A DNA stretch of 64,000 nucleotides from Anthostomella pinea (taxonomy: Eukaryota > Ascomycota > Sordariomycetes > Xylariales > Xylariaceae): assembly GCA_963556695.1 (NCBI GenBank), contig CAUWAG010000006.1, positions 2,728,001 through 2,792,000 on the forward strand. The letters are read 5' to 3'. Positions 22,824 to 32,844 of the stretch are shown in pieces (within the stretch, counting starts at the first letter, position 1; every line of letters begins with the position of its first letter). Both the position numbers and the translations under genes were made by a program. The notes beneath the pieces are model-generated. The model was not told where the DNA came from. It was given only the letters and a program-made list of their open reading frames with translations, and did not search any database.

Positions 22824-23862
22824 ATCAAATGGACGGAGGTCTGGACGGCAGGCATCTCTCCCTCTTAAAAGCTGTTCGGGCGCTGATGCGGTATTAGGGA
22901 GGCATCCTCTGGCCTTTTCTACTCGGACGGACTGACGGGGTGGAATGAAAGGTGCGTCAGCGATCAGCTGAACCGGCACAGCCTTCCTTCAGCGACCCAT
23001 CCTTACCAGAATGATAGAATCCTATCATTCCTATGGATGGTACACACATGCAGTTAAGGCAGAAGCGTACAGGCAACAAGGATTGTAACCGCTAGCATCT
23101 TTATGGGCCCATGGCCCCCACAACATCCCCTGTGTCGTATCGATGCACCTAGATGAAGCCCAAATGTACATGCTCTGAGATCTTCCATCATTGCTATTTT
23201 AACAAGTCATAGATAATGCTATGTGTAAGCACCCTAGAAGCATGTGTATTTGCGCTTCCTCCAGCTGTGTCAGTACACGTCGATAGAACTGGGGCCGTGG
23301 AGACCATAGAACCGTGCCAGCTAACCGCCAACCATGTGTTTCCCCTAAGCATGTTGGTTGTAGATATGCAGGACTGTTTGTGTAGCAGTCAGTCCTGTCG
23401 GCTCCCGATAAAGACGGCATGGACGCTGGTGCCGGGACGCACCAGCGCCTTTCGGCTACAGCTCTCATTGGACCGGCCGGGAGCTCCACAACCCATCACC
23501 GTTGCATCGGAGAGCCACCAGCATGGTCCCGCCTTGGCCCGGGCCATGCAGAGCGCATGGACAGACGCTAAGCGGGGCCGGCCAGCGGCCGGGGTGACCC
23601 TGTAGCGCTAGTTTCACAGTCTGGATGTCCCGTCGCACCTGTAGGGCCCTTGTATGCTTATTTCCACAGTTGCGGTGAGTTCAACCAACATCACCAGCAT
23701 CACAATTCGGTCAACGGTCGACGGTCGAGGGGACGGGAAAAAGCGCGGTGAGGCGCTTTATATTGCAGATATCTGCTCTGCTCTGCCCCGCGACTTGCCC
23801 GTGGACACGGGGCACGGCACCATTCATTCGTCGACTCCTGACACCGTACGACGAACGCCGCC
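22824..23862. other. Divergent promoter region with a repeat copy
   Basis: No gene seen. A 9-bp inverted repeat with a 4-nt loop (GAATGATAG...CTATCATTC, about 23010-23031) lies upstream of the DUF3405 gene. About 23456-23580 is one of two diverged copies of a GC-rich repeat (the other is near 25738). Confidence 0.45.
23456..23580. repeat. Dispersed repeat, copy A (partner near 25738)
   Basis: CTACAGCTCTCATTGG, a GCCGGGAGC word, CACAACC-ATCACCGT and GCGCATGG occur here in the same order as at 25738-25840. Substitutions are mostly transitions. The unit is not recognised. Confidence 0.6.
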
Positions 23863-24851
23863 ATGACGAACCTGGGCCCGCTCACCACCGTCTTCACGCC
23901 CAGTGGCACGGATTGCTCCTGAACCTTCATCGGTGCCAATGGGAACAACGAGTGGGCACAGTATGGTGTAGGTGGGCCCGCATCATCTGCCTGCCTGCCC
24001 AGTAGTTTTCAACCTTTCGACAATTACTTCTATTCGCCTGGGCTCTGTCCATCGGGCTATACTACTGCCTGCCAATCCCAAATTTTCATAACAACAGGCT
24101 CGACAACGCAAACGAAGGCCACTTGTTGCCCCATGTACGCACAGTCCACCATATTATCACGCGTCCTCTCCGACTCATGACAGCGAGTTGTCTTCGAAAG
24201 TTGAGGGTTGCTTTCCTACACAGTACAGTCTGCTAACCGTTGGCAAACAGCTCCTTCTCATGCCGCGATGATCGCGGCGATGATTCTTTTGCCTGCTTGT
24301 CGTGCTTTGACGGTCCCTTGACGCTGACAGTCAGCACCTATTTCTTCTCGACCAACTCGGCGGGGGCGACGACTGCGTTCCATGCGGGGACGACGACACA
24401 AGTTTGGGGGAGCCAATGCATCAGAGCCTATGGCCCAGTCATACATGCACAGGACGGAGACGTATTCGCCACCGCTTCGACTACTGTTTCGTCGTGGTCC
24501 ACCCAAAGTGACTCCAGCACGACCGCGCCCACTACGTCCGCTCCCACTACGTCGACTACGCCAACTTCAGCGGCTGACAACGAAGGGTCCAGCTCGAAGG
24601 GATTGAGCAGCGGCGTTGCAGCCGGGATTGGAGTTGGAGTGGGGTTGGGAGCAATTCTGTTGATTGGGACCATTGCATTCCTATTGATGAGGCGGCGAAA
24701 GCAAGTACCGCAGTCAGAACCCACTGCTCAAGACAAACCACCCTTCCAACCTGAGCCCAAGCCTCAACTGCATCCATGTCAGCCGCATCCATACGAGCTG
24801 TACTCGGACAGAGATCACGACAGGTCGTCACAACCCTCAGAGCTCGGGTGA
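23863..24851 (+). pseudogene. Single-pass membrane protein with Cys-rich ectodomain; in-frame TGA
   Basis: Exon 1 (23863-24134) starts MTNLGPLTTVFTPSGTDCS and is interrupted at codon 20 by TGA (23920-23922). The frame then continues TFIGANGNNEWAQYG...CLPSSFQPFDNYFYSPGLCP...CC to the splice site. Intron 24135-24250 (116 bp, GTACGC, TGCTAACC branch, ACAG; phase 2). Exon 2 (24251-24851) gives a Cys-containing region, a Ser/Thr/Pro linker, one transmembrane helix (GIGVGVGLGAILLIGTIAFLL) followed by RRRK, and a Pro-rich cytoplasmic tail. This is a common fungal architecture, resembling wall-stress sensors without a classical signal peptide; the role is not known. Only the one stop disrupts it, so a recent nonsense mutation, readthrough or base error are all possible. 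Confidence 0.7.
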
Positions 24852-25180
24852 CAGGTACATAGTGTTTGGCCATGAGATCTTTGTCGAGCGAGTTTGTTTC
24901 TTGGGTTCATTTAGAAGCATCGGCGGTTGTCTTTCTTCCAATTCCCAACCCTGAAGGCGGTCTGATTTTTAGGTGTTAATTATGGTAACTTTTGTTCATG
25001 TTGGGTTAGTAAGACTCATTAAGTGAGTAAATCTTGTACTTGTCATTTCCATTATGTCTATTGTATTCAATTCAGCTTAAATCAACCCGTTTCAGCCACG
25101 GAGCTCTCCTTCTTGACAAAATGATGATTATGACGTCTTTCCCTCTCCTCGAGGAGCGATTGCCTAGGCAGGTAGTAAAG

Positions 25181-25290
25181 CAAACGGACATCTGCTTATT
25201 TAGTCCCGGTGAAGGAACCACTGAATGCGACACACCCCCTAGACTTCGTCGTTGCTCGAACGAAGGATATAGGTTGGTTGTTGGTAGGAA
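25181..25290 (+). repeat. Diverged direct repeat, copy 1
   Basis: The series AAACGGACATCTGCTTAT, TTAGTCCCGGTGAAGGAA, ATGCGAC, CCCCCTAGACTTCGTCGT and TCGAACGAAG matches 25856-25955 (AAACGGATATCGGCTTAT, CTAGTCTCGATGAAGGAA and so on), with mainly C/T and G/A differences. Confidence 0.65.
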
Positions 25291-25737
25291 ATGTGGAACA
25301 GGCAGATGTGTGCCTAATAATAATACTGGGGCCGTGGCTGATCCCGACTCCTGCAGTCCTGTTCCTAGCAGCTCCTGGTTCCTGATACTGTGCATGATGG
25401 CTGTGCCTTCATATAGCACTGACAAAGAGACTGTTTGATAAGGCTGTAAGCACCAAGTCACCAACATATCAATTACGTGATTGAGAGAGTCAGAGCTCTG
25501 TTCTTTGGACTTGGACTTGGACCTCGGATGGCTTGCCTTATCGACACTGTAAGGGTATCGGGTATCTTGAGTATCCGAACTTGACAGCTTGAGTCTCTCG
25601 ATGGAGCGAAGGAAGGGGCACAGCTCCAGCTGGATTGATGTAGGATTCGAGTGACGCGCGCTTGAGCGGAGCCGCAATGTTGGAACTTAGGTACCTATTG
25701 AAGGGACCCACGGGTCACGGCCGGTCGACTAAGGTAC

Positions 25738-25840
25738 CTACAGCTCTCATTGGTTCAGCCGGGAGCACACAACCAATCACCGTCGCAGCGGACGCCGGAG
25801 ACCCAGCGCATGGGCGGGCTGCACCGGGCGGCTGGCAGTC
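25738..25840. repeat. Dispersed repeat, copy B (partner near 23456)
   Basis: CTACAGCTCTCATTGG, AGCCGGGAGC, ACAACCAATCACCGTC and CAGCGCATGG parallel copy A. It is immediately followed by copy 2 of the direct repeat at 25856. Confidence 0.6.
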
Positions 25841-25855
25841 TAATTATAGTAGAAA

Positions 25856-25955
25856 AAAACGGATATCGGCTTATCTAGTCTCGATGAAGGAATCGCTTAT
25901 TGCGACCATACCCCCAAGATTTCGTCATCTTTCGAACCAAGTAAATAAGGTTATA
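25856..25955 (+). repeat. Diverged direct repeat, copy 2
   Basis: Partner of 25181-25290 at about 660 bp spacing. The transition bias agrees with RIP acting on a duplicated sequence. Confidence 0.65.
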
Positions 25956-26720
25956 TTTAGGCTTGGGTTTCGAGTGGCTTGCCCTTTTGACGGACGACAC
26001 ATCGACACCCTTGAGGGTCTTTGGAGTATTGAACCTTTGGGGTCTTTTGGTTAAGGACTTACTAGAGACGCTGTCTATTGTATATTTGTATTTAACCTGG
26101 CCAGGATGACCCCGCTCCAGCATGGGCTACTCATCGCCGGTTCGCTGGCATGAGCCGCTTACTGGCCATAGGGGCATTGTTCTTTCATAATGCATTTGTG
26201 GTACCTGTTCACTCAAAGACAGGACCCCTTTCGGGGCTCTGGAACGGCGGGACAGGCTCTTTGATGTGAAGGGGTGCTTTGAGAGACCATCGCACAATGC
26301 TTGAACAATGGAATAACACTAGAGGTGATGGATTTAGGGGAAAGTGAGTGGGAGAAGTGTTTCTGGATGATGGGACTGCCATGATGAACGTGCTGTATAT
26401 GTCGATCCATATTGGCACTATTCCCAGCTACAAACCCAAGGGACGATACTGATGGAAGCTCATGGCGCTGCTTGAGCAGCTCAGCAGAGCAGGCCTCACG
26501 AACGTTGGAGCTATACATCTAGGCAGGGCGCCACGCAAGCTTAGCTGTCATCACTCAAGGAGAGGACAAACTATTTCAATGTTATGCGTTTCCGGATCAC
26601 TTAAATGCGTCCCTCCTATCATTGCAGCAGGGCTATGATGTGTCTGGGCCAAGCCTCCGTCTCAACGCCCGAGCGTTGGGAGGCATAACCATCCTAGTAC
26701 TTAGTGTTGTCCGTTATCAG

Positions 26721-28269
26721 TCAGACAGCAGCTCCCAAGACCCCAAGCACCTGGAAAGTCTGGATCAAGGGCGTCGCGTCCGCCTGCGTGATTCGGAAAC
26801 GGACCCGGCTCGTCTCGACAGTCGCGCTCAGCCTGTCGATGCGCTTATAGCCGAGAGACGTGCCTGTGATGAGTGTCTCGAATGTGCCATTTGTGATGGC
26901 GTCAATTGCATTACCCACCAATGCGCTGACCGAGAGCGATGTGTTCCTGGAGGATGAAAGCGTTGACGGTATACACGCCGCCCAGATCGACTTCCAGCCA
27001 GCCGCTCGTCTCCGAGTCGTCCATCGCCTAGTACGTATCGCCGTCGCCGTCAAGCACATTGGATGGTCCGTAAAGCGCGGAATTGCCGCCGCGAATGCTG
27101 CTCGCATTGACGGCAATGGACGACGTGAGCAGCTCGCGGTTGAGAAATGCATCACGCTGAGCCCTGAAATCCAAAAATATGTCCACGTCAGCGGCCGGGA
27201 TCTGCCCCGTCGTGTCAGGAGGGACGTCGAGCAAGAGGTTCACGCTCCGTCCCACCCAGCTCAGGTACATCTCCAACAGGGCATCGGCCGTCTTTGATGT
27301 CTCGTTGGCGTGGTAGAACCAGCCATCCCGCAGGCGCGCGTCAGCTTCGGCAGGCGTCCAGTACGTTCCGCCTCGCACCCCAGTCTGCAGCTCGCCCTCA
27401 CTGTAGCGCTCATCGTCCTGGGTCCGGTTGATGGAGTGCCAGTTCGTAGCCACCGTCCACCCGTCCTCGTTGCCGACCCAGCGGGCATCGACGCCCTGGT
27501 GGCCCCACATGACCGCGTTGGGCTGGTATTCGCGGATGATATCGCGAAACAACGTCCAGTTGAACGTCTGCACCGTGTCGGACCCGCTCGCGCCGTCGAG
27601 CCACAGCTACGACAGCTCGACGGCCGAGCCGTCGTCCAGCCGCATCGAGACCAGCTCCGTAAGCTGCTGCGCGTAGAACGCGTTGTAGTCGCCCGGGCTG
27701 TCGTCACCGAAGATCTGCGGCTCGTCGTTGGGCGTGCCGGCCAGGTGCGCCTTTGGCAACGCCGCGTCGCGGTGGATGTCCCACGGCGACAGGTAGATGC
27801 CGAAGCGAAGGCCGTGCTTCTTCGCAGAGGCGGCCGCCATGCGCGCCAAGTCGGCATCGAGGCCCTGCTCGACTCGGTCTCGTGCCCACGCCCCGCTGCC
27901 GATCTGGTATGTGGTCGTGTTCGTCTCCCATAGCGCCATGCCGTCGTGGTGTTTCGCCGTCAGGATCATGCCTGCCATGCCGGCGTCGGCGAAGGTTTTC
28001 GCCCACTGGTCTGTATCCAGCGCCGTCGGACTGAAAACATCAGGCGTGCTCTGGCTGCGCCCCCACTCTTCGTCAGTGAATGTGTTGTGCCCAAAGTGTA
28101 TGAAGGCGTAGAGTTCTAGCCGCTGCCAGTCGAGTTGTCGCCAGGACGGCGTCCGCAAGTACGTGGAGGGCGGAGCTTGAGCAAGCACCGCAGCCGCCAA
28201 CCAGCTTAGGGTGCCGATGAGCAGTATTGCCCATTGGCGGCCTGGAGAATCCCGTGCTCTTGACGGCAT
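26721..28269 (-). pseudogene. GH29 alpha-L-fucosidase, inactivated by two stops and a frameshift
   Basis: A signal peptide (AILLIGTLSWLAAAVLA) is followed by an uninterrupted GH29 fold: LYAFIHFGHNTFTDEEWG, ILTAKHHDGMALWET and GLRFGIYLSPWD. A TAG at 27607-27609 stops the frame just before LWLDGA, whose Asp is the expected catalytic nucleophile. The same frame then continues (NAVMWGHQGVDARWVG...GGTYWTPAEAD...NLLLDVPPDTTG) to a second TAG at 27028-27030, in a position that should be Trp before AMDDSETSGWLEVDLG. An extra G near 26914-26919 then shifts the frame before FETLITGTSLGYKRID and the GVLGAAV end. Repairing nothing but those sites would leave about 515 codons, full length for the family. 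So the gene is recently dead or badly sequenced. An intact homologue would be secreted and release fucose from plant or animal glycans. Confidence 0.85.
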
Positions 28270-29085
28270 CGCCGACTAACAACGGGATAGGCTGAGGCAC
28301 CTGAGAGTTGAGTATTCTGTGGTTTTAGTTTGGACTTCTCTATACCTTTACCATTTTGCAGGAGACGTGTAATAAGACTGCGAGTACAGCAACATGTCAT
28401 CAGCTCAAAGCGATGTGCCTATATGCCGTCGGAAGTATGCCCCCCTCATCTCTTTGATGCCGAGCCGGGTGGCAAACTCCTTCAGGAAGGTTGGTGGCCG
28501 AGGAGGGGCAACGAATTGTGGAGATGATTGTGGCATTTACCGTGATTCGCTTGATATACTTGCAGGTCTGCTGAGTGAAGTCCAGCAGATACAACAGCAG
28601 TGCCACGATCTCAGCTTGATGTACCTAAACTTGTACAAATGGAGGATCCAGAGTTCAGTCGGGGACTCGGGCTGTGTTCTTTGTCCGAGGTGCTGCTTTC
28701 CTTGATCAATTGCCAGGACTGGGTGGAATTTCTTCTCACCGCACATTAAGGCGCCCTTTTCAAGAGTTGTGCCCTCTGCATGTCGAGTTGAAGGTAGAGA
28801 CTTATCTTCGATGCAGACTTGGAGTGAGAATTCGGAATGCGCCAGCCACCTCCAAGTCCCTGGAACATTGAAGTATGTCAAGTTTGTGGCTGAGGCTGAG
28901 GCTGAGGCTGAGGCTTACTAAGCCACAGGCTGTCCAGATCAATGTCAGCTTCTGTTTCAGATGGACTTCCGTTTCTTTGACCCCGAACCAGCAATTCAGC
29001 AAGACCTCCAACCGCGTCGTACCAAGTGATCAGACTGGACTATCGTGATTCAATTACCTACTCATATCTGGGTAACTTCTCGATC
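28270..29085. other. Intergenic between fucosidase and F-box genes
   Basis: No gene seen. A (GAGGCT)n hexanucleotide run occurs at about 28889-28916. The region must hold the divergent promoters of both neighbours. Confidence 0.5.
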
Positions 29086-29958
29086 ATGACCCGCCTTCTT
29101 GATCTTCCTCCGGAGACCTTGATTAACACCCTGAAGTTCCTGGCTGAGGTCGACTTCTCGTGCTTGATCCGGGCGCAGTTGACCTGTCAAGCTTTCCAAA
29201 GCATCATTCGAAATATCGTGTTTGGCAGAGGGGCGGCATCTGGGAGTCCTTCAGTCCACAGTCTACTGCGGAGCAAGTTTCGCGGACTGTTCGACTCGAA
29301 AGACTGGAAAGGCTTGACCTCCCCCTATGATGGTGATCCCCGCACGCGTTTCCGCCAGTTGCCGTGGGCTGCGACAGACTCTACACGCGCTCCGTGGCTT
29401 CGGCCTGACGCGAGCTGGCGACAACTGAGCGTCACGGCTCTTCGGCTACCAATCACCCACCTCGACCTACTGAAAGCATCCTCCTCCTGGGGTCGCACAT
29501 CGTTGCACTATGCTCAAGTTGAACTTCCACCTCAAGGTCTGACAATGGGGCTGTTCTACGACCTTTTGCTCTCGGGGGCGTCGTGCGGTGGCGATATATC
29601 GTCTTGGCAGCTCGTGCTCGGCAAGAAGCTGGAGAGCTACGATGAATGGCAGCGGATGAATAATCGCGGTCTCTACGGTCCTTCAGACAACCAATTACGA
29701 TCGCTTTTCGTCGAGGACGGTAGTTCGAAGCAGTCTGCTATATTCTTTACGTCGAGTTCTTCTGGATGTGTTCTCCCGAGCTGGTCTCTCGAAGAGCTTG
29801 AGGCTCAGGCCCAGCTGTGGCAACCTCGAATCATTGGTGACCACCCACCGAAGTGTCTGCCCTGGCAGGGGACGTCGCTGAAGCCAGACACTACCTACGC
29901 TGATCAGGTATATGTGGCTGCGATGAATCCTCTTCCAGATGAGGAGGATGACCTCTAG
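29086..29958 (+). CDS. F-box domain protein
   Basis: About 290 aa from the ATG at 29086 (ATCATGACC). An upstream in-frame ATG at 29026 would add 20 residues unlike the family. An F-box motif opens the protein: LLDLPPETLINTLKFL, then LIRAQLTCQAFQSIIR. The rest, with two Trp-rich segments (RQLPWAATDSTRAPWLRP; SWRQLSVTALRLPITHLDL), is typical of single-exon fungal F-box proteins with no named substrate domain. The F-box suggests Skp1 binding in an SCF ubiquitin ligase. The acidic end PLPDEEDDL is followed by TAG. The frame is intact, unlike both neighbours. Confidence 0.8.
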   Translation: MTRLLDLPPETLINTLKFLAEVDFSCLIRAQLTCQAFQSIIRNIVFGRGAASGSPSVHSLLRSKFRGLFDSKDWKGLTSPYDGDPRTRFRQLPWAATDSTRAPWLRPDASWRQLSVTALRLPITHLDLLKASSSWGRTSLHYAQVELPPQGLTMGLFYDLLLSGASCGGDISSWQLVLGKKLESYDEWQRMNNRGLYGPSDNQLRSLFVEDGSSKQSAIFFTSSSSGCVLPSWSLEELEAQAQLWQPRIIGDHPPKCLPWQGTSLKPDTTYADQVYVAAMNPLPDEEDDL

Positions 29959-30116
29959 AGTCTGGTTGCAACAGAAGCAAAAGCCTGGGTGTCGTGTGGC
30001 TTGTCTCACATTCGGGATCAACCTTTGCTGTCTTTTCGAAAGCGGTGGTGAAGTAGATTTACCGCAGGGGCCCCAACCGCATCCCCAACGATTCCAGGAT
30101 CCTCAACCCGAACTAC

Positions 30117-31357
30117 CTAGTCAACCACCTCACAGGCTAACACGCCAACATTTGGGACCCACGAATTGTCTGCCCCGGGCCGTATCGAACGAAGGCTAGC
30201 GAGCACGCGCTCCATTGCTTGTGACACATCCAAACCGAAGGCGTTTGCTGGGAACAGCGGGATACCCGCGGAGTTGTGGGGGCAAGCATTTGTGCATTGG
30301 TCGTTGCACACATGGCCAAACCGAGGATGCGTAAACGGTCTCACCTCAACGAATCGCATACGCCCATCAGGGGCATAGAATGTGAGCGGCGGCACATATT
30401 CGCCGTCCTCTGCGCCTTTAGCGTCTGTATCGCCTCCATCGCCGTTCGAAATGACAGCAGAGGAGGCGGACAACGGCAAGGAATCGGATTCGTTCGCAGT
30501 AACACAACGTCTTATTGCTTCCGAACGAGCATAGAGATGCTTCATCATGTCCTCGCGCAGGGTGCAGCGTGCATCTGGAACCCAGTCCAGACGGTGCATA
30601 CTATAATCGATGAACCAGACCTTATCCACGCCACGAGCCCCTAACTTCCAGATTTGTTTCGCATAGTCTCGTGCGGCAAGTGAGGGGTCGTATACTATCG
30701 CCACGTGTGAGATCTTCTTCCGGTCGCAGTGTTGGGAGAGCGGCAGATAATCTTTCAGTTCTAGGATCAGGAAAAACGAATGCCCAACTTCATACTCTGC
30801 GGCTGAATGATAACGAGGTCTCGCTCGGCCTGGATACCAAAGTAGCGTGGTGCAGCCTCGGGTTCGTCCCGCATGATGAACGAGGATCCAGCGTGCCCTA
30901 GACGCCTCCGAATCCGCGCTCGAGACTCTTGACACGCGGTCCAGAGGCCTGCATCGCGGGCGTATGTCGAGGGGTTGGAGGACCTCATCCAGAGAGAACT
31001 GCATGAGGGTTCTTTGCCCATGGAACTTCTGAAAAGTTTTCCCGCCACTGAGCCAAGTTCGAGAGGGTGAAGTTGCCTGCCCGGAAGGAATTGCCCAGAG
31101 ACAATCTGCTCCACCACCGGCGACCTGTCCTCGTTACAGCATCCGCGCTCTTCATCGCGAACCGAGGCGCTGTGATATAGCGTCTCCGGGGTGTAGTATT
31201 GCCCCTCCAGATCTCCAGGAACAGGCAGACGAGGGCGTTGTTGATCCGGAAATAGTGCACGCGGCACGCCGGGGACGTCGGGGCGGATGGCAATGTCCCA
31301 GATCATGTCCCGAATCCCCTTGGGGAGCTCGCTGAAGCGAGGAAAGGTGGTAGCCAT
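30117..31357 (-). pseudogene. 2EXR domain protein, broken by three frame changes
   Basis: The start MATTFPRFSELPKGIRDMIW is a classic 2EXR opening (F-x-x-F-x-x-L-P...IRxxIW). The frame then breaks at a four-C run (plus-strand GGGG 31271-31274). The continuation CRVHYFRINNALVCL is in another frame, which breaks again near 30985-31005, where SSNPSTYARDAGLWTACQES resumes in the first frame. A third change at the T5 run (plus-strand A5, 30772-30776) leads to FFLILELKDYLPLS and a long C-terminal half with VWFIDYSMHRLDW and a Cys cluster (CNDQCTNACPHN), ending at 30117. All pieces are in order and nothing large is missing. 2EXR proteins are fungal, of unknown function. Homopolymer indels could be mutations or read errors. 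Confidence 0.75.
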
Positions 31358-32342
31358 GTTGGTAGATGGGCACTTGTGAGTAGTATTTATCATATATGAT
31401 GCTGCAAGGGAACGCTACGTCGCGTGGAGAAGTGAAGAATATATCTTCTGTGTTTTCGAATGAGACCTAGCTGAATATCAATGTTTGATGAGTCTTTTAT
31501 TCCGAGGTAGGATGAACCTGGTGTAAAGAGGCTTGCTCGAATCTGGGTGGATCCGGGGGTGAGTCAAATGTTGAATTTATTAGTAGGATAGCAAGCCAAG
31601 TTTTTCGTGCTCAGTCAAACTTTGAGTTTGGTCTCATCTGACCTGTTACCTTTTGAATCACTTGTCTCCTCCGTCCAGCCCACCTTTTTCCTTTCCAGGA
31701 CGTAAAGAAACAGCTCATGGTGAGCTTGAACTAAGGAGCCAGGCACGTACACAAGACCTTTGAAAGTCCCCACCTTACACTCGATGGCCAAGATTCTATG
31801 TATCAAGATAGTGCTAATTAATTACGGAGTGAAGGCTCTGTGATCAGCATCAAGTATAATATATTTGCACGTGAAAGCTACTTGTAGACTGCATTAACTC
31901 CCACTATATTTATGAAAAAGAGGTGCGTGGACGGAGACTTGTGAGGTGCTATCTTAAAGAGTATGTACCTACACACAGTAGCTTCACAGTCCAAACGTGG
32001 GACGTTGACGTACTCAATACTTACTCATACTCCAGTCGAACGCAGAAGGTATTCCGACATGTGACTATGCGTAACGTCGTAACAGGCCCCCGTTCCCCAG
32101 TAGCCTGATTCTCAACGCACACGAAGACATCATAGTTGCTAAGTCCCCATCGTATGGCATCATCCAGTGCGGGCAGTGCAGTAGGTGCTTGTGATAAAAG
32201 GCTTTATTGAAGGGTTGTGCTGTATTATATTGAAAAAGAGAAGACTGAGATACTGGAAAAGAGGAGACTGAGATATTGAAAAGAAAAAAACTGAGATATC
32301 TGCCTGACATCGAAACCGGCTTTCAACACGAACGCACTGCGC
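31358..32342. other. Intergenic, nothing seen
   Basis: Short frames only. A short near-repeat, GAGACTGAGATA(C/T)TG and relatives, occurs at about 32240-32300, close to the end of the minus-strand secreted gene. Confidence 0.5.
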
Positions 32343-32844
32343 TTACTTCGTACCCCAGCACGTCAAGCTCGCCGTATCGCCGATCATGCCCGGCAGGCAG
32401 AGAGCGTTGATGGACTGCGAATTGTCAGCCGCGGCTGCCTCGTCCCCGCGTGCAACCCCGTCGTATAATATCTCGAAACCGGTGTACTGGTCCTGGGCCG
32501 CCACGTCGGGCCGGCACGCGTTGCCGTTCGCGACGTCCATCAATGCCTCGGTCAGCCCCGCCTCGACTTCACCCTGCGTCGGTGAGGAACTCCGAGGCAT
32601 CAGTGCTGCAATCAAGCCGCAGCCCGTTGACGACGAAGTCGTTGCTCTGCACCGTCATGGCGTCGCGCAAGAGGTGCACCACCCATATATCGCAGGTGAG
32701 CACACCCAAGACAGGGTCGGTCCAGGTGCAGGCCGTGTCGTCTCGTGCGGCTAGGGGGGAGCCGGTGGTGGTGGAAGGGATGAGGGCGGCTTGGACGCTG
32801 GTGAGGGCCAAGACGGCCGGTGCTAGGCCGGTGGAGAGATGCAT
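32343..32844 (-). pseudogene. Secreted protein, frame broken in a GGG run
   Basis: The signal peptide MHLSTGLAPAVLALTSVQA leads into a predicted propeptide and a Cys-containing domain (DDTACTWTDPVLGVLTCD...NGLRLDCSTDASEFLTDAG), where the frame hits TGA. Dropping one G of the GGG (plus-strand CCC 32572-32574) continues smoothly as EVEAGLTEALMDVANGNAC and ends SLTCWGTK at 32343; about 166 aa. I found no intron with correct phase to bridge the two frames. The family is unknown; it is probably an extracellular small protein with about six Cys. Confidence 0.65.

Larger units (their letters stand above)
24852..26720. other. Gene-free stretch with diverged repeats
   Basis: No gene is recognised. 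A 201-codon minus-strand frame at 25072-25677 overlaps the repeat copies and lacks protein character. Repeat copies at 25181-25290, 25738-25840 and 25856-25955 are listed separately. Confidence 0.5.

Noticed and set aside
25072..25677. 201-codon minus-strand open frame
   Set aside because: It overlaps diverged repeat copies and has no protein-like features.
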